Below, one piece after another: positions 24,004 to 31,130 of a stretch of DNA of 35,959 bases. Positions within the stretch are counted from its first letter, which is position 1. Each line of letters begins with the position of its first letter. A program made the position numbers and the translations under genes. Below the pieces are notes generated by a model. It was given only the letters and a program-made list of their open reading frames with translations. It had not been told where the DNA came from and made no database searches. Source of the stretch: Candidatus Woesearchaeota archaeon (lineage in GTDB: Archaea; Nanobdellota; Nanobdellia; Woesearchaeales; GW2011-AR4); assembly GCA_016181305.1 (NCBI GenBank), contig JACOZN010000006.1, forward strand, positions 1 to 35,959, in the 5' to 3' direction.

Positions 24004-24030
24004 ATAGAAAAACTTAAATATATATTTAAA
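24004..24030 (-). promoter_or_regulatory. Promoter region of the nuclease-side controller
   Basis: A symmetrical AT run TTAAATATATATTTAA lies at 24014-24029 and can act as a TATA box for the minus-strand controller, and possibly also for the plus-strand gene at 24076. CTATAG-AA at 24003-24009 shares ATAGAA with the operator at 22135-22151. Confidence 0.4.
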
Positions 24031-24075
24031 TTAAGTTAAGAAAATGTTAAGAAAATTAAAGGTGAGGTAATTAAC

Positions 24076-24252
24076 ATGAAACATAATGAAATAGAAAAAA
24101 TCGCCGTTGTTTACGGCAACAAAGATTTAGTCAAATACTTTGTTGAACAATTCAACATGGATAGGCTTCATGGTAGAGAAGAAATAAAAGCAATTTTAGT
24201 TAAAGATGATTTAAAGAAGGATTTAAAGCATTTCATCTATAAAGGCGGTTAA
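24076..24252 (+). CDS. Hypothetical protein, 58 aa
   Basis: ATG 24076 follows AAAGGTGAGG. The small alpha/beta protein contains VVYGNKDLVKYFVEQF and is rich in Lys and Glu; I do not recognise it. Its stop (TAA 24250-24252) is two bases before the next open frame, which begins at ATC 24254. The two could be separate coupled genes or one gene split by a +1 shift. It lies at the right end of the R-M block. Confidence 0.55.
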   Translation: MKHNEIEKIAVVYGNKDLVKYFVEQFNMDRLHGREEIKAILVKDDLKKDLKHFIYKGG

Positions 24253-24258
24253 AATCAA
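24232..24258 (+). repeat. Direct repeat, left copy
   Basis: This 27-base stretch matches 26741-26767 at 24 positions (TTCATCT, TAAAGG, TTAAAATCAA shared). It covers the junction of the two small genes here. The two copies bracket the MNT/HEPN region. Confidence 0.4.
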
Positions 24259-24535
24259 GCTCCAACAAACTCTTTTAATCAAGCGCTTTACTGTTGAGCA
24301 TAAAGTCAAAACCTATTATGTCGAATACGCCAATTCTGATGGTGTTGCTGGCTACATATTTAATAGAGATACTTGGGAAATCTTAGACGAAGAACTTGAA
24401 GAATTATGCGTCTGTGAATTTCAAGATGATACCAAAGAAGAAAAACAGCAAATAAAAAATAACATAAAGCTGGCAGACAAGCTAATCAACTTTTGTATCA
24501 AACATTTCAACGATTACAAGCCGAAACATTTATAA
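24254..24535 (+). CDS. Hypothetical protein, about 93 aa, apparently starting at ATC
   Basis: The frame is open from a stop at 24224-24226 to TAA 24533-24535 and contains no ATG, GTG or TTG at all. AGGCGGT plus a 4-nt spacer leads to ATC AAG CTC, the same element and spacing as before ATG or ATT at other genes here. The protein (KLQQTLLIKRFTVEH ... CVCEFQDD ... KPKHL) is acidic in the middle and has natural-looking codon use, so it is likely coding. Alternatively it is the second half of 24076-24252 after a +1 frameshift. Function unknown. Confidence 0.5.
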   Translation: MKLQQTLLIKRFTVEHKVKTYYVEYANSDGVAGYIFNRDTWEILDEELEELCVCEFQDDTKEEKQQIKNNIKLADKLINFCIKHFNDYKPKHL

Positions 24536-24569
24536 GTAACTAATTACTTATATTAGTAAAATGTTACTT
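24529..24569 (+). promoter_or_regulatory. Promoter and palindrome of MNT/HEPN cassette 1
   Basis: TATA box TTTATAAG at 24529-24536 is 25 nt before ATG 24561. Overlapping and following it is an inverted repeat AAGTAA-CTAA-TTACTT at 24534-24549. A further half-site, GTTACTT, lies at 24563-24569 inside the start of the gene. The GTAAC/GTTAC core is shared with cassette 2. Confidence 0.5.
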
Positions 24570-25154
24570 AATAATACAGAACTACTAATCATTGAGCCTT
24601 TTGTCCTGAATTACAGGGCGAGGCTTACAGGCAGCGCTATAGCAAAAACCAAAAAGCTGAACCAAAAAACAGTCTCAAATTATCTAAAGAGCCTTGAAAG
24701 CCAGAATTTCCTGAAAAGCGCAGAAGAGGGCAGGAACAGGCTGTACTTCCTGAATCTGAATGATGAGCAGCTTATAGTAAATTTCATCTCAGCGGTTGAA
24801 AATGCGAGAACAATAAATTTTTATCAAAAGCATATACTAATAAAGGAAATAGCGGCGAAGATACTGCCGCATACCAGGGGAATCTCATTGATATTTGGAA
24901 GCTATGCGAAAGGAAATGAGAAGGAAGGCTCGGATTTGGATATTTTTATTGCAGGAAGCGCAGATGAAGGCCAAATTGATAAAATTGCTAATGTATACCA
25001 TTTGGAGATCAGTATCAAAAAATACACGATGCTGGAATTCAAAAAAGCTCTAAAGGAAAACGACCCGTTAATAAAAGAGGTAATAAACAACCACATTTTA
25101 ATGCAGAATGCGCAGGAATTTGTGGGATGCGTGAGGGATGCCGAAAATGATTGA
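24561..25154 (+). CDS. Winged-helix/MNT nucleotidyltransferase fusion (antitoxin of HEPN cassette 1), 197 aa
   Basis: Residues 1-75 form a winged helix (GSAIAKTKKLNQKTVSNYLKSLESQNFLK). Residues 80-190 are a minimal nucleotidyltransferase with the canonical GSYAKGNEKEGSDLDIF motif (GS ... DxD). MNT proteins pair with HEPN ribonucleases as toxin-antitoxin modules, and in studied cases the MNT inactivates the toxin by adding nucleotides to it. Here the fused DNA-binding domain would also repress the operon through the palindrome at 24534-24549. The gene overlaps the HEPN start. Confidence 0.85.
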   Translation: MLLNNTELLIIEPFVLNYRARLTGSAIAKTKKLNQKTVSNYLKSLESQNFLKSAEEGRNRLYFLNLNDEQLIVNFISAVENARTINFYQKHILIKEIAAKILPHTRGISLIFGSYAKGNEKEGSDLDIFIAGSADEGQIDKIANVYHLEISIKKYTMLEFKKALKENDPLIKEVINNHILMQNAQEFVGCVRDAEND

Positions 25155-25641
25155 ATGGTGCATGAAGCTGAAAAACGGAATTGAGCTTGCAGCCCCAAAC
25201 GACAACCTTTGCAGAGCTTATATGCAAAAAGCAGAAACAGCGCTAAGTGCAGCTTCAGCATTGAGCGGGAATAAAGAATGGGAAGTATCTTCAAGCTATT
25301 ATGCCATGTACTTTTCCCTGTATGCGGTTATGAGCAAGATTGGAGTCAAATGCGAGAATCATAGCTGCAGCATCGCTTTCATGAAAGAGTTCCTGTCTGA
25401 AAAATTCAAAAAGGCTGATTCGGATTTTCTCAAAAAGGCCATGCATGCAAGGATCGATATGCAATATTATTCAAACAGGGGCATTGATGACGAATTCTAC
25501 CAGAAAATGATGAAAAATGCCCCGGTTTTTCTTGTTGAGTGCAAGGAGATAATTAACTCAATAAAGCATGAGGAAATAACCCAAATAAGGGATGAATTGG
25601 AAAAAATAAAAGAAGAGCTCAGTAAAAATCCAAATAAGTAA
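25147..25641 (+). CDS. HEPN-domain protein (toxin of cassette 1), 164 aa
   Basis: The protein is an all-helical HEPN fold: KAYMQKAE-type first helix, SSYYAMYFSLYAVMSKIGVKCENHSCSIAFMKEF, then RIDMQYY, the conserved Arg-containing motif. The classical RX4-6H His is not present at the expected spacing, so nuclease activity is uncertain. Homologous proteins start at MIEWC, so ATG 25147 is preferred over ATG 25138. It overlaps the MNT gene by eight bases and is co-expressed with it. Confidence 0.8.
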   Translation: MIEWCMKLKNGIELAAPNDNLCRAYMQKAETALSAASALSGNKEWEVSSSYYAMYFSLYAVMSKIGVKCENHSCSIAFMKEFLSEKFKKADSDFLKKAMHARIDMQYYSNRGIDDEFYQKMMKNAPVFLVECKEIINSIKHEEITQIRDELEKIKEELSKNPNK

Positions 25642-25718
25642 CAAAATCCTTGCAAACAACCTAATCTCCTTCTGCATAAGGCATTTTGATGATTATGAGC
25701 CAATAATAAACCAAAAGA

Positions 25719-25749
25719 TTTAAATACTAATGTAACAAATATGTTACAT
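25719..25749 (+). promoter_or_regulatory. Promoter and palindromic operator of MNT/HEPN cassette 2
   Basis: TATA box TTTAAATA at 25719-25726 is 24 nt before ATG 25750. Between them is a perfect inverted repeat ATGTAAC-N6-GTTACAT at 25730-25749, directly abutting the start codon. This placement fits autorepression by the winged-helix domain of the MNT protein. Confidence 0.6.
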
Positions 25750-26289
25750 ATGAAACAAAAATTATACAATACTATTTTGAACCTGCTTAATGGGGACAAC
25801 CATCTGAGGCAGATAGCCAAGGACATCAAGACAAACCATATGACAGTAAAAAGAGCCCTCGATATTTTAATAAAGGAAAACGTCCTTGATGTGAGGAAAG
25901 AGGGGAAAAACAGCATATATTCGATAAAGAAGACTTTGGAAGCGCAGAACTTCGTCTTTATGGCGGAAATCTACAAATTCAACAGCTTAATAAAAAAGCA
26001 CCCTGAATTAAAGCAGGATTTAAAGGAATTAAAAAAACTGCATATTAACATTATTGCAGTCTTCGGAAGCTATGCCAAGAGCATTGAAACAGATAAAAGC
26101 GACATTGACATGTATATCGAAACTCAGAATGGTAAAATAAAGAGGGAAGCTTCCAAAATAAACAGGAAATTCAGCATCAAAACAGGCTTATACGCCAAAG
26201 ACAGCCTGCTTATAAAAGAAATTGAAAAAAACCACATAATCGTGAAAGGGGTTGAAATTTTTTATGAAAAAAATAAATTTTTTGATTAA
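25750..26289 (+). CDS. Winged-helix/MNT nucleotidyltransferase fusion (antitoxin of HEPN cassette 2), 179 aa
   Basis: The architecture is the same as at 24561: an N-terminal winged helix (LRQIAKDIKTNHMTVKRALDILIKENVL) and an MNT domain with GSYAKSIETDKSDIDMYI. An ATG at 25741 lies inside the palindrome; the ATG at 25750 has the right TATA spacing for a leaderless start. The C-terminus overlaps the start of the broken HEPN gene. The two cassettes are clearly paralogous but well diverged, so the duplication or double acquisition is old. Confidence 0.83.
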   Translation: MKQKLYNTILNLLNGDNHLRQIAKDIKTNHMTVKRALDILIKENVLDVRKEGKNSIYSIKKTLEAQNFVFMAEIYKFNSLIKKHPELKQDLKELKKLHINIIAVFGSYAKSIETDKSDIDMYIETQNGKIKREASKINRKFSIKTGLYAKDSLLIKEIEKNHIIVKGVEIFYEKNKFFD

Positions 26290-26739
26290 GCTCAAGGAAG
26301 AGGGAAAGCTCTCCATTACAGATCCAAGCGAAGAAGTCAAGGAATCTTATATAAGGAAATCCGCAAGTTCGTTAAAATCGGCGGAATTTTATTGGGAAAT
26401 GGGCAGGTGGAAGATGCAGTACCCATGGCGTATTATTCCATGTACAACATGCTCACTGCCCTTCTCTATAAAGCAGGCATAAAATGCGAAAACCATTCGG
26501 CATCCATAATCATTTTAAAAGAATTATTTGGCATAGAAAATTCAAAGATAATCTTCGCAAAAAAGGAAAGGGTGGATAAGCAATACTATGTGGATTTTAA
26601 AATAACAAAAGAAGAAGTCGGAAATATGATTAAATCAGCGGAGCAGTTTAATTCAATGCTCTATGATTTTATTGACAAATTAACGGCAAAAAAGGCATCA
26701 GAGTACAGGAAAGAGTTTGAAGACAGTTTAGTAAATTAA
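26264..26739 (+). pseudogene. HEPN-domain protein of cassette 2, frameshifted
   Basis: The first frame starts at ATG 26264 and reads MKKINFLIKLKEEGK ... SLKSAEFYWEMGR. It then runs into nonsense and ends at 26482. The HEPN homology continues in another frame, VEDAVPMAYYSMYNMLTALLYKAGIKCENHSASIIILKE ... ERVDKQYYVDF, to the stop at 26737-26739. Inserting one G at about 26406-26407 restores MGR-VEDAVPMAYY. The break removes the toxin while leaving the antitoxin intact, which would be tolerated by the cell, but a sequencing error cannot be excluded. Confidence 0.75.
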
Positions 26740-26740
26740 C

Positions 26741-26767
26741 TTCATCTGTAAAGGTGATTAAAATCAA
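26741..26767 (+). repeat. Direct repeat, right copy
   Basis: This stretch matches 24232-24258 at 24 of 27 positions. It is non-coding here apart from a five-codon open stretch. It lies immediately after the broken HEPN gene and may be a remnant of recombination with the left copy. Confidence 0.35.
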
Positions 26768-26791
26768 ACAGCAAAAATAGCTATTCCCAGA

Positions 26792-26998
26792 TCAAATATC
26801 TTTACTTCTTTCCTGCGCTGTACTGTACATCTGCCAGCTTAGATACCCGGTCACAACAACTGCAACATAGCTGTACCACACAGGCACGTCAAAGCCGCCT
26901 ATGTTCGCTTCCCAGCTGAAAATGCTCCTCAGCAAATGCAGCAGAGCTATAATGCCGAAAATCACAGCTGCCAGCATCAATAATTGGTTTTTGTCCAT
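26792..26998 (-). CDS. Small membrane protein, 68 aa
   Basis: Two hydrophobic segments (LLMLAAVIFGIIALLHLLRSI and WYSYVAVVVTGYLSWQMY) are separated by a short Gly-rich loop, so it is a two-span membrane protein. An ATG at 27010 exists, but the TATA-like box ATTTAAAT at 27023-27030 is 25 nt before ATG 26998, favouring the shorter form. Function unknown. Confidence 0.6.
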   Translation of the reverse strand: MDKNQLLMLAAVIFGIIALLHLLRSIFSWEANIGGFDVPVWYSYVAVVVTGYLSWQMYSTAQERSKDI

Positions 26999-27043
26999 AA
27001 ATTCATCCATTATATTTGAAGTATTTAAATATTAGTAGTTTTT

Positions 27044-27184
27044 ATGGCTTTGGGCAGCGAGGAGTACTTTCCTGAGCTGGGTTCCCATTATAGTATGCAG
27101 ATGGTGGGAAGCGACGTATTTTTTAAGTTGTTATGGGTTTTTATTTTATCCAATTCATTTAATTTTCAAAACAGCAACCTTTAA
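27044..27184 (+). CDS. Possible 46-aa hypothetical ORF
   Basis: It lies in the 216-bp gap between the small membrane protein and the TPR gene. The ATG is only 14 nt past the palindromic ATTTAAAT box, shorter than the usual spacing. The first half looks codon-biased, the second half is AT-rich and overlaps the next promoter. It may be the stub of a decayed gene. Confidence 0.2.
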   Translation: MALGSEEYFPELGSHYSMQMVGSDVFFKLLWVFILSNSFNFQNSNL

Positions 27185-27214
27185 ATATATCTTACTAGAA
27201 TAATTTACTTTAAA

Positions 27215-28339
27215 ATGGTAATCAGCCGCATAAAGAGGTTCTTTGAAAGCCAGAGAAACAAGCTTGCCGAGCGCAGAAGGGAAAAGGAAAGCGCAGAGTC
27301 TTTCAAGGAAACAGAGGAGATGCGCAAGGCAGAGGAATTAAAGAGGGAAGCAGACAGATTAGCGCAATTAAAGCAGTACCAAACCGCAATTGAAGAATAC
27401 AACAAAGCATTGGAATTCTACCCTTACAAGGGCAATGAGCAGGACTTGTTCAAGAATGCAGCAGAGTTTTTGTTCAAGTGCAACTACAACATGGCAGCAT
27501 GCTATTCCTACCTTGACAATTTTGACGCGGCAATAAGCTACTTCAACAATGCGCTGCAAATCCAGTCAGCAGAGGATGAAAACAAGGTAAGGGCATTGAT
27601 GGGGAAGGGAAGCACTTACTACAGGAAGAAATTGTTTATCGAGGGAAGGTACAGGGCAGGCGCTTACAGGATTTCAATGGACACAGACTGGGAAGTAAGC
27701 GACAGGAAGATCGAGGAATACAAGAAAGAGGACAGCAAAAAAAGCTACATAAAGATGGCGCATGAGTGCTTTTCAAACTCCGCAGAGCTTGACAGGAGCC
27801 ATGCAGAGGCATGGTACAGCAAGGGGCACATGGAAGTTTTAATGAACAAAATCAAGGATGCAGTGCAGTCATTCGACAATGTGCTGAACATCAGCAAGAG
27901 CTATGAAAACAAGGAAAACATATCATTGTTTGACGAAATCAAGAGGGAAAAGGGAATTTCAATCAAGGCTTCTGAGATAATGGAAAGAAGCGAAAGCTCA
28001 GAGCCAAGCTTCAAAACCAAGACAGGGCATCTTGTCAGGACAAGGGCGGAAATGGAGATTGCAAACTTTTTGTTCGACAATAATTTATTGTTCCAGTACA
28101 ATGCAGTTGCAACATGGGCTGACAAGGACGATTTCAGGGCTTCATTCTACGTGCCGAAGCTTGACTTGTACATAGACCATCATCCTTATGATTATCTTAA
28201 GGAATACCAGAAAGTCATGAAAGCCAAGATAAAGCAGTACGAGAAGCACAAGAAGAAGCATGTTTACATTACTTCCGAGGACGAGAAGAACATTGAGGAA
28301 GCTATAAAATTAAAGATGAAGCCGTATATCATATTGTAG
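27215..28339 (+). CDS. TPR-repeat protein with a C-terminal PD-(D/E)XK-like domain, 374 aa
   Basis: After a charged coiled-coil start (residues 5-50) come tetratricopeptide repeats (YQTAIEEYNKALEFYP, CYSYLDNFDAAISYFNNALQIQ, AWYSKGHMEVLMNKIKDAVQSFDNVL). The last 110 residues (RTRAEMEIANFLFDNNLLFQYNA ... LDLYIDHHPYDYL ... KAKIKQYEKHKKKHVYIT) resemble the nuclease-like domain found in some helicases (pattern SKSEVxIANxLxxxGIxxxYE ... PDF ... YIEHWG). The expected PDF aspartate reads ASF and the EHW glutamate is Asp, so catalysis is doubtful. A TATA-like box at 27180-27189 precedes the leaderless ATG. It may belong to the defence neighbourhood. Confidence 0.7.
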   Translation: MVISRIKRFFESQRNKLAERRREKESAESFKETEEMRKAEELKREADRLAQLKQYQTAIEEYNKALEFYPYKGNEQDLFKNAAEFLFKCNYNMAACYSYLDNFDAAISYFNNALQIQSAEDENKVRALMGKGSTYYRKKLFIEGRYRAGAYRISMDTDWEVSDRKIEEYKKEDSKKSYIKMAHECFSNSAELDRSHAEAWYSKGHMEVLMNKIKDAVQSFDNVLNISKSYENKENISLFDEIKREKGISIKASEIMERSESSEPSFKTKTGHLVRTRAEMEIANFLFDNNLLFQYNAVATWADKDDFRASFYVPKLDLYIDHHPYDYLKEYQKVMKAKIKQYEKHKKKHVYITSEDEKNIEEAIKLKMKPYIIL

Positions 28340-28418
28340 AGTTCTGGATTAGGCAATTTAGAATAATTAAAGACTTAATCAGCTAATATTTATAAATTAA
28401 GATAGATTGCTTGAGATA

Positions 28419-29081
28419 ATGGGGCAGGATATATCTCATCTTGTGGAAATCATGGAAAAAATCAAGGATGTGGGGAGGTTGCCGACTTACGAGGAGGTGC
28501 AGTACTTCCTCAGGGCTGTCTCTGAAAACAAGGGAGGCATTAGAAGCAAGTTAGGGCTAATTTATCCGCATGACAGCTACAGCATTTACACTGGCGAATT
28601 TGTTGATGAGCTGGCATCCGTCATAAGGGGACTAAATGAGCACCCGATCATAGAGATATGTGCAGGCAACGGAAAGCTGTCCTATCATTTAAGGAAAAGA
28701 GGGTTAGAAATCAAGGCAACAGACGACTATTCTTTAAAAGAAATAGAAAGGCAGGAAGAGCTTGTGGAAAGAGCCACTCATAATGAAGCTTTGCGAAGAC
28801 ACCAGCCAAGAATTGTCCTTGGCTCATGGATACCTAACCAAACAAGAATAGGGTTTGATGTTCTGGGATTCCCGACAGTAGGGTACTTCATTGATATAGG
28901 GGAGGATAATCTGGCAGAAGATAGAAATAGGCATGGCTGGAGGACTCTAGACTTGTATATGAGGGAAGATTTGCAGGTAACCCATTTGGCAAGTGCTCAA
29001 AAATATCACTGCAGCCACTGGAATCCAGATGTTGTCTTGTTTGTAAAGAAAGGGAATGGCTCAGGCAGCACAACGTTATAA
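28419..29081 (+). CDS. Class I SAM-dependent methyltransferase-like protein, 220 aa
   Basis: The SAM-binding glycine loop is IIEICAGNGKLSYHLRKRGLEIKATDDYS: strand, ExxAGxGxLS, second strand ending in Asp. The rest lacks a DPPY-type motif, so it is not an amino-group DNA methylase; the substrate is unknown. A TATA box at 28389-28396 lies 23 nt before ATG 28419, which is preferred over the upstream TTG. The gene ends about 110 bp before the RNase H-like gene on the same strand. Confidence 0.65.
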   Translation: MGQDISHLVEIMEKIKDVGRLPTYEEVQYFLRAVSENKGGIRSKLGLIYPHDSYSIYTGEFVDELASVIRGLNEHPIIEICAGNGKLSYHLRKRGLEIKATDDYSLKEIERQEELVERATHNEALRRHQPRIVLGSWIPNQTRIGFDVLGFPTVGYFIDIGEDNLAEDRNRHGWRTLDLYMREDLQVTHLASAQKYHCSHWNPDVVLFVKKGNGSGSTTL

Positions 29082-29194
29082 GATTATAAATATACCCCAT
29101 TCTAAAACAACACTTAGCCAGCTTTGCCCAAAAACCCGCCACTGGACATCTGCTAACGCAGGCTATTTAAGGGAGTTCTGCATTGCTTTGCTTA

Positions 29195-29959
29195 ATGATA
29201 ACCTCCACATTCATCTTTTTGGAAAGAATAGGCGATAAGATTGAAAAAAACATATGGAACAATGGGATATCTGACTGGCACTCGTTCCTCAACAGAAAAT
29301 ACATCAAAGGCATGTCAAGGCACAGAAAGCTGCACTATGACAGGAAAATACTGAATGCAAGAAAAGCGCTCTATAATTTTGATTCAGGATATTTCCTTGA
29401 TTTACTGCCACAATCAGAAATGTGGAGATTGTATGATTTCTTCAGGGAAGATGCCGTTTTCCTGGACATTGAAACAACCGGCCTGAGCAAAAGCAATGAT
29501 GACATAACAGTTTTCGGGCTTTATGACGGGATAAGCACAAAAATAATGATAAAGGGAATGAATCTTCACTACAATTCGCTGAAAAAAGAACTGCAAAAAT
29601 ACAAATTGATTGTAACCTTCAATGGAGCTTCTTTTGACCTGCCTTTCATTGAAAAAAGATACCCGGATTTGCTGCCCAAAGTGCCTAACTTTGATGTGAG
29701 GTCAGTTACAGACAGGCTTGGCCTGAAAGGCGGCTTGAAAAATATTGAAAAGGCTTTGGGAGTCAAAAGAAGCGGCATAGTTGAAAAATTATACGGCGGA
29801 GACGCTTTAAGATTATGGAGAATGTACAGGGCAACTGGCGATGATTACTATCTTAATTTACTGGTTGAATACAACGAGTGCGATATTATCAATCTGAAAA
29901 TTGTGGCTGAGCATTGCGTGAAGAAAATAAAGGAGAAGATGTTTAATTTATTCCATTAA
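29195..29959 (+). CDS. RNase H-like (YprB/DEDD-type) exonuclease, 254 aa
   Basis: Three DEDD-type exonuclease blocks are visible: Exo I FLDIETTGLS, Exo II VTFNGASFDLPF, and Exo III around NECDIINL, preceded by LKGGLKNIEKALGVKR, typical of the YprB/RNase H-like family. It likely degrades or trims nucleic acid in the cytoplasm. A TATA-like box TATTTAAG at 29164-29171 lies 24 nt before ATG 29195, deciding the start over an upstream TTG. Confidence 0.83.
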   Translation: MITSTFIFLERIGDKIEKNIWNNGISDWHSFLNRKYIKGMSRHRKLHYDRKILNARKALYNFDSGYFLDLLPQSEMWRLYDFFREDAVFLDIETTGLSKSNDDITVFGLYDGISTKIMIKGMNLHYNSLKKELQKYKLIVTFNGASFDLPFIEKRYPDLLPKVPNFDVRSVTDRLGLKGGLKNIEKALGVKRSGIVEKLYGGDALRLWRMYRATGDDYYLNLLVEYNECDIINLKIVAEHCVKKIKEKMFNLFH

Positions 29960-30001
29960 TCAACAAACCAATTATAAAATCAAAAAACGAGAAATGCAAA
30001 A

Positions 30002-30259
30002 CTATTCAATCACAACTTTGCTCCCGATGCTCTGCCCCGGCATTCCACTCTCGAAAATAACCCTCAATGCGCCTGAGTTGCCGTGCGCAGATGCAATCTT
30101 GCCCGCCAACACTTTGCCTGCAGAAGTCTTCCACTCAACCATTCTGCCAACAAGCTTTGAAGCCTTTTCCTTTGAGTCAATGCTGCTGACTTGTATAATC
30201 ATGTGGTTGCCTTTCTTAACCCTTCTCGAGCCCCTGTAATTGACTATCGTCCCTTCCAT
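30002..30259 (-). CDS. rpl35ae: Ribosomal protein L35Ae (eL33)
   Basis: This 85-residue beta-barrel protein shows the family pattern: start MEGTIVNYRGSRR, central NHMIIQV, VGRMVEWKTSAGKVLAGKIASAHGNSGALRVIF and the end GMPGQSIGSKVVIE. It belongs to the large subunit of archaeal and eukaryotic ribosomes. A TATA-like box at 30282-30289 (minus strand) lies 23 nt from ATG 30259, so the gene is leaderless and has its own promoter. Confidence 0.95.
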   Translation of the reverse strand: MEGTIVNYRGSRRVKKGNHMIIQVSSIDSKEKASKLVGRMVEWKTSAGKVLAGKIASAHGNSGALRVIFESGMPGQSIGSKVVIE

Positions 30260-30314
30260 GAGAATTCAGGAAAATATGGTATTTTAAAAAGGTTGCTGTT
30301 TTTGTATATTCACG

Positions 30315-31076
30315 CTATGAACATGTGGATAGCATATCCTCTATGCTTAAAAGGCTTACATTAGAATGGCCCTGCCCTAAGAAATCCACTAAATTGTCTT
30401 TTCCTTCTGTATCTTTTGAGCTTCTGAATCTTACAACAACAATTTCTCCATTGCTAGTCTCTGTATTCCCGGTAAAGGGCACTACTTCAATTTTTGAGCC
30501 ATTATCACCTGTTACTTTCTTTATCCTATACCCAATGGGCTCTGAAGAAGGTTTCTCCAGCCTGTCCGGTATTGCAATATCCAACCTCCTTGAAGGGTAT
30601 AAAAAATCAATGAATGCTTTTAATCCAACTAATGGGGAGTATGCTTTCAAGACAACATGATTATCAGCACCATACGCAACCTTTGCAATATGCCTGAGTT
30701 CCCATTCCAGCTTATCTGGGTGGTAACGCATTAGCCTGCCCAAACCCCTGCCATCTGCTGAAATGTCTCCGAATTTAAAATAAGTGCGGACTCCGCGCCT
30801 TGTTTCTGATATTTCAACGAAATGCTCTCTTATTTCCTGCTCTGCTTTTTCATAGCTACCGCCGTCCAATATAGAATTAGCAATCTTGCCAATAAGCTCC
30901 TGCTGGGACTCTGGCTTTTCATGTAAAGATTTGATTGGAAGGATAAATCCAATCCCCCCATATATGTTAGTGGGCAGCGATAAGACTTCTTCTTTATTAA
31001 ATATTCCCCTGCCATAACGCATGGCGTATGAGGCGCCTTCGGTAAGCCCCTTTGGGCTATTCAAGCTTGGATTCAT
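30315..31076 (-). CDS. Hypothetical protein, 253 aa
   Basis: Not recognised. It is a soluble mixed alpha/beta protein with no signal peptide, membrane span or clear catalytic motif. A TATA box TTTTAAAA at 31099-31106 lies 23 nt before ATG 31076. It shows general size and style resemblance to the hypothetical protein at 14498-15175, but no alignment that I would defend. It is flanked by rpl35ae and the TctA-like permease, all on the minus strand but with separate promoters. Confidence 0.7.
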   Translation of the reverse strand: MNPSLNSPKGLTEGASYAMRYGRGIFNKEEVLSLPTNIYGGIGFILPIKSLHEKPESQQELIGKIANSILDGGSYEKAEQEIREHFVEISETRRGVRTYFKFGDISADGRGLGRLMRYHPDKLEWELRHIAKVAYGADNHVVLKAYSPLVGLKAFIDFLYPSRRLDIAIPDRLEKPSSEPIGYRIKKVTGDNGSKIEVVPFTGNTETSNGEIVVVRFRSSKDTEGKDNLVDFLGQGHSNVSLLSIEDMLSTCS

Positions 31077-31130
31077 ATTTTCGTGGTAATTGCAGCGATT
31101 TTAAAAGATTTTTCATTTTTGCTATGTAAG

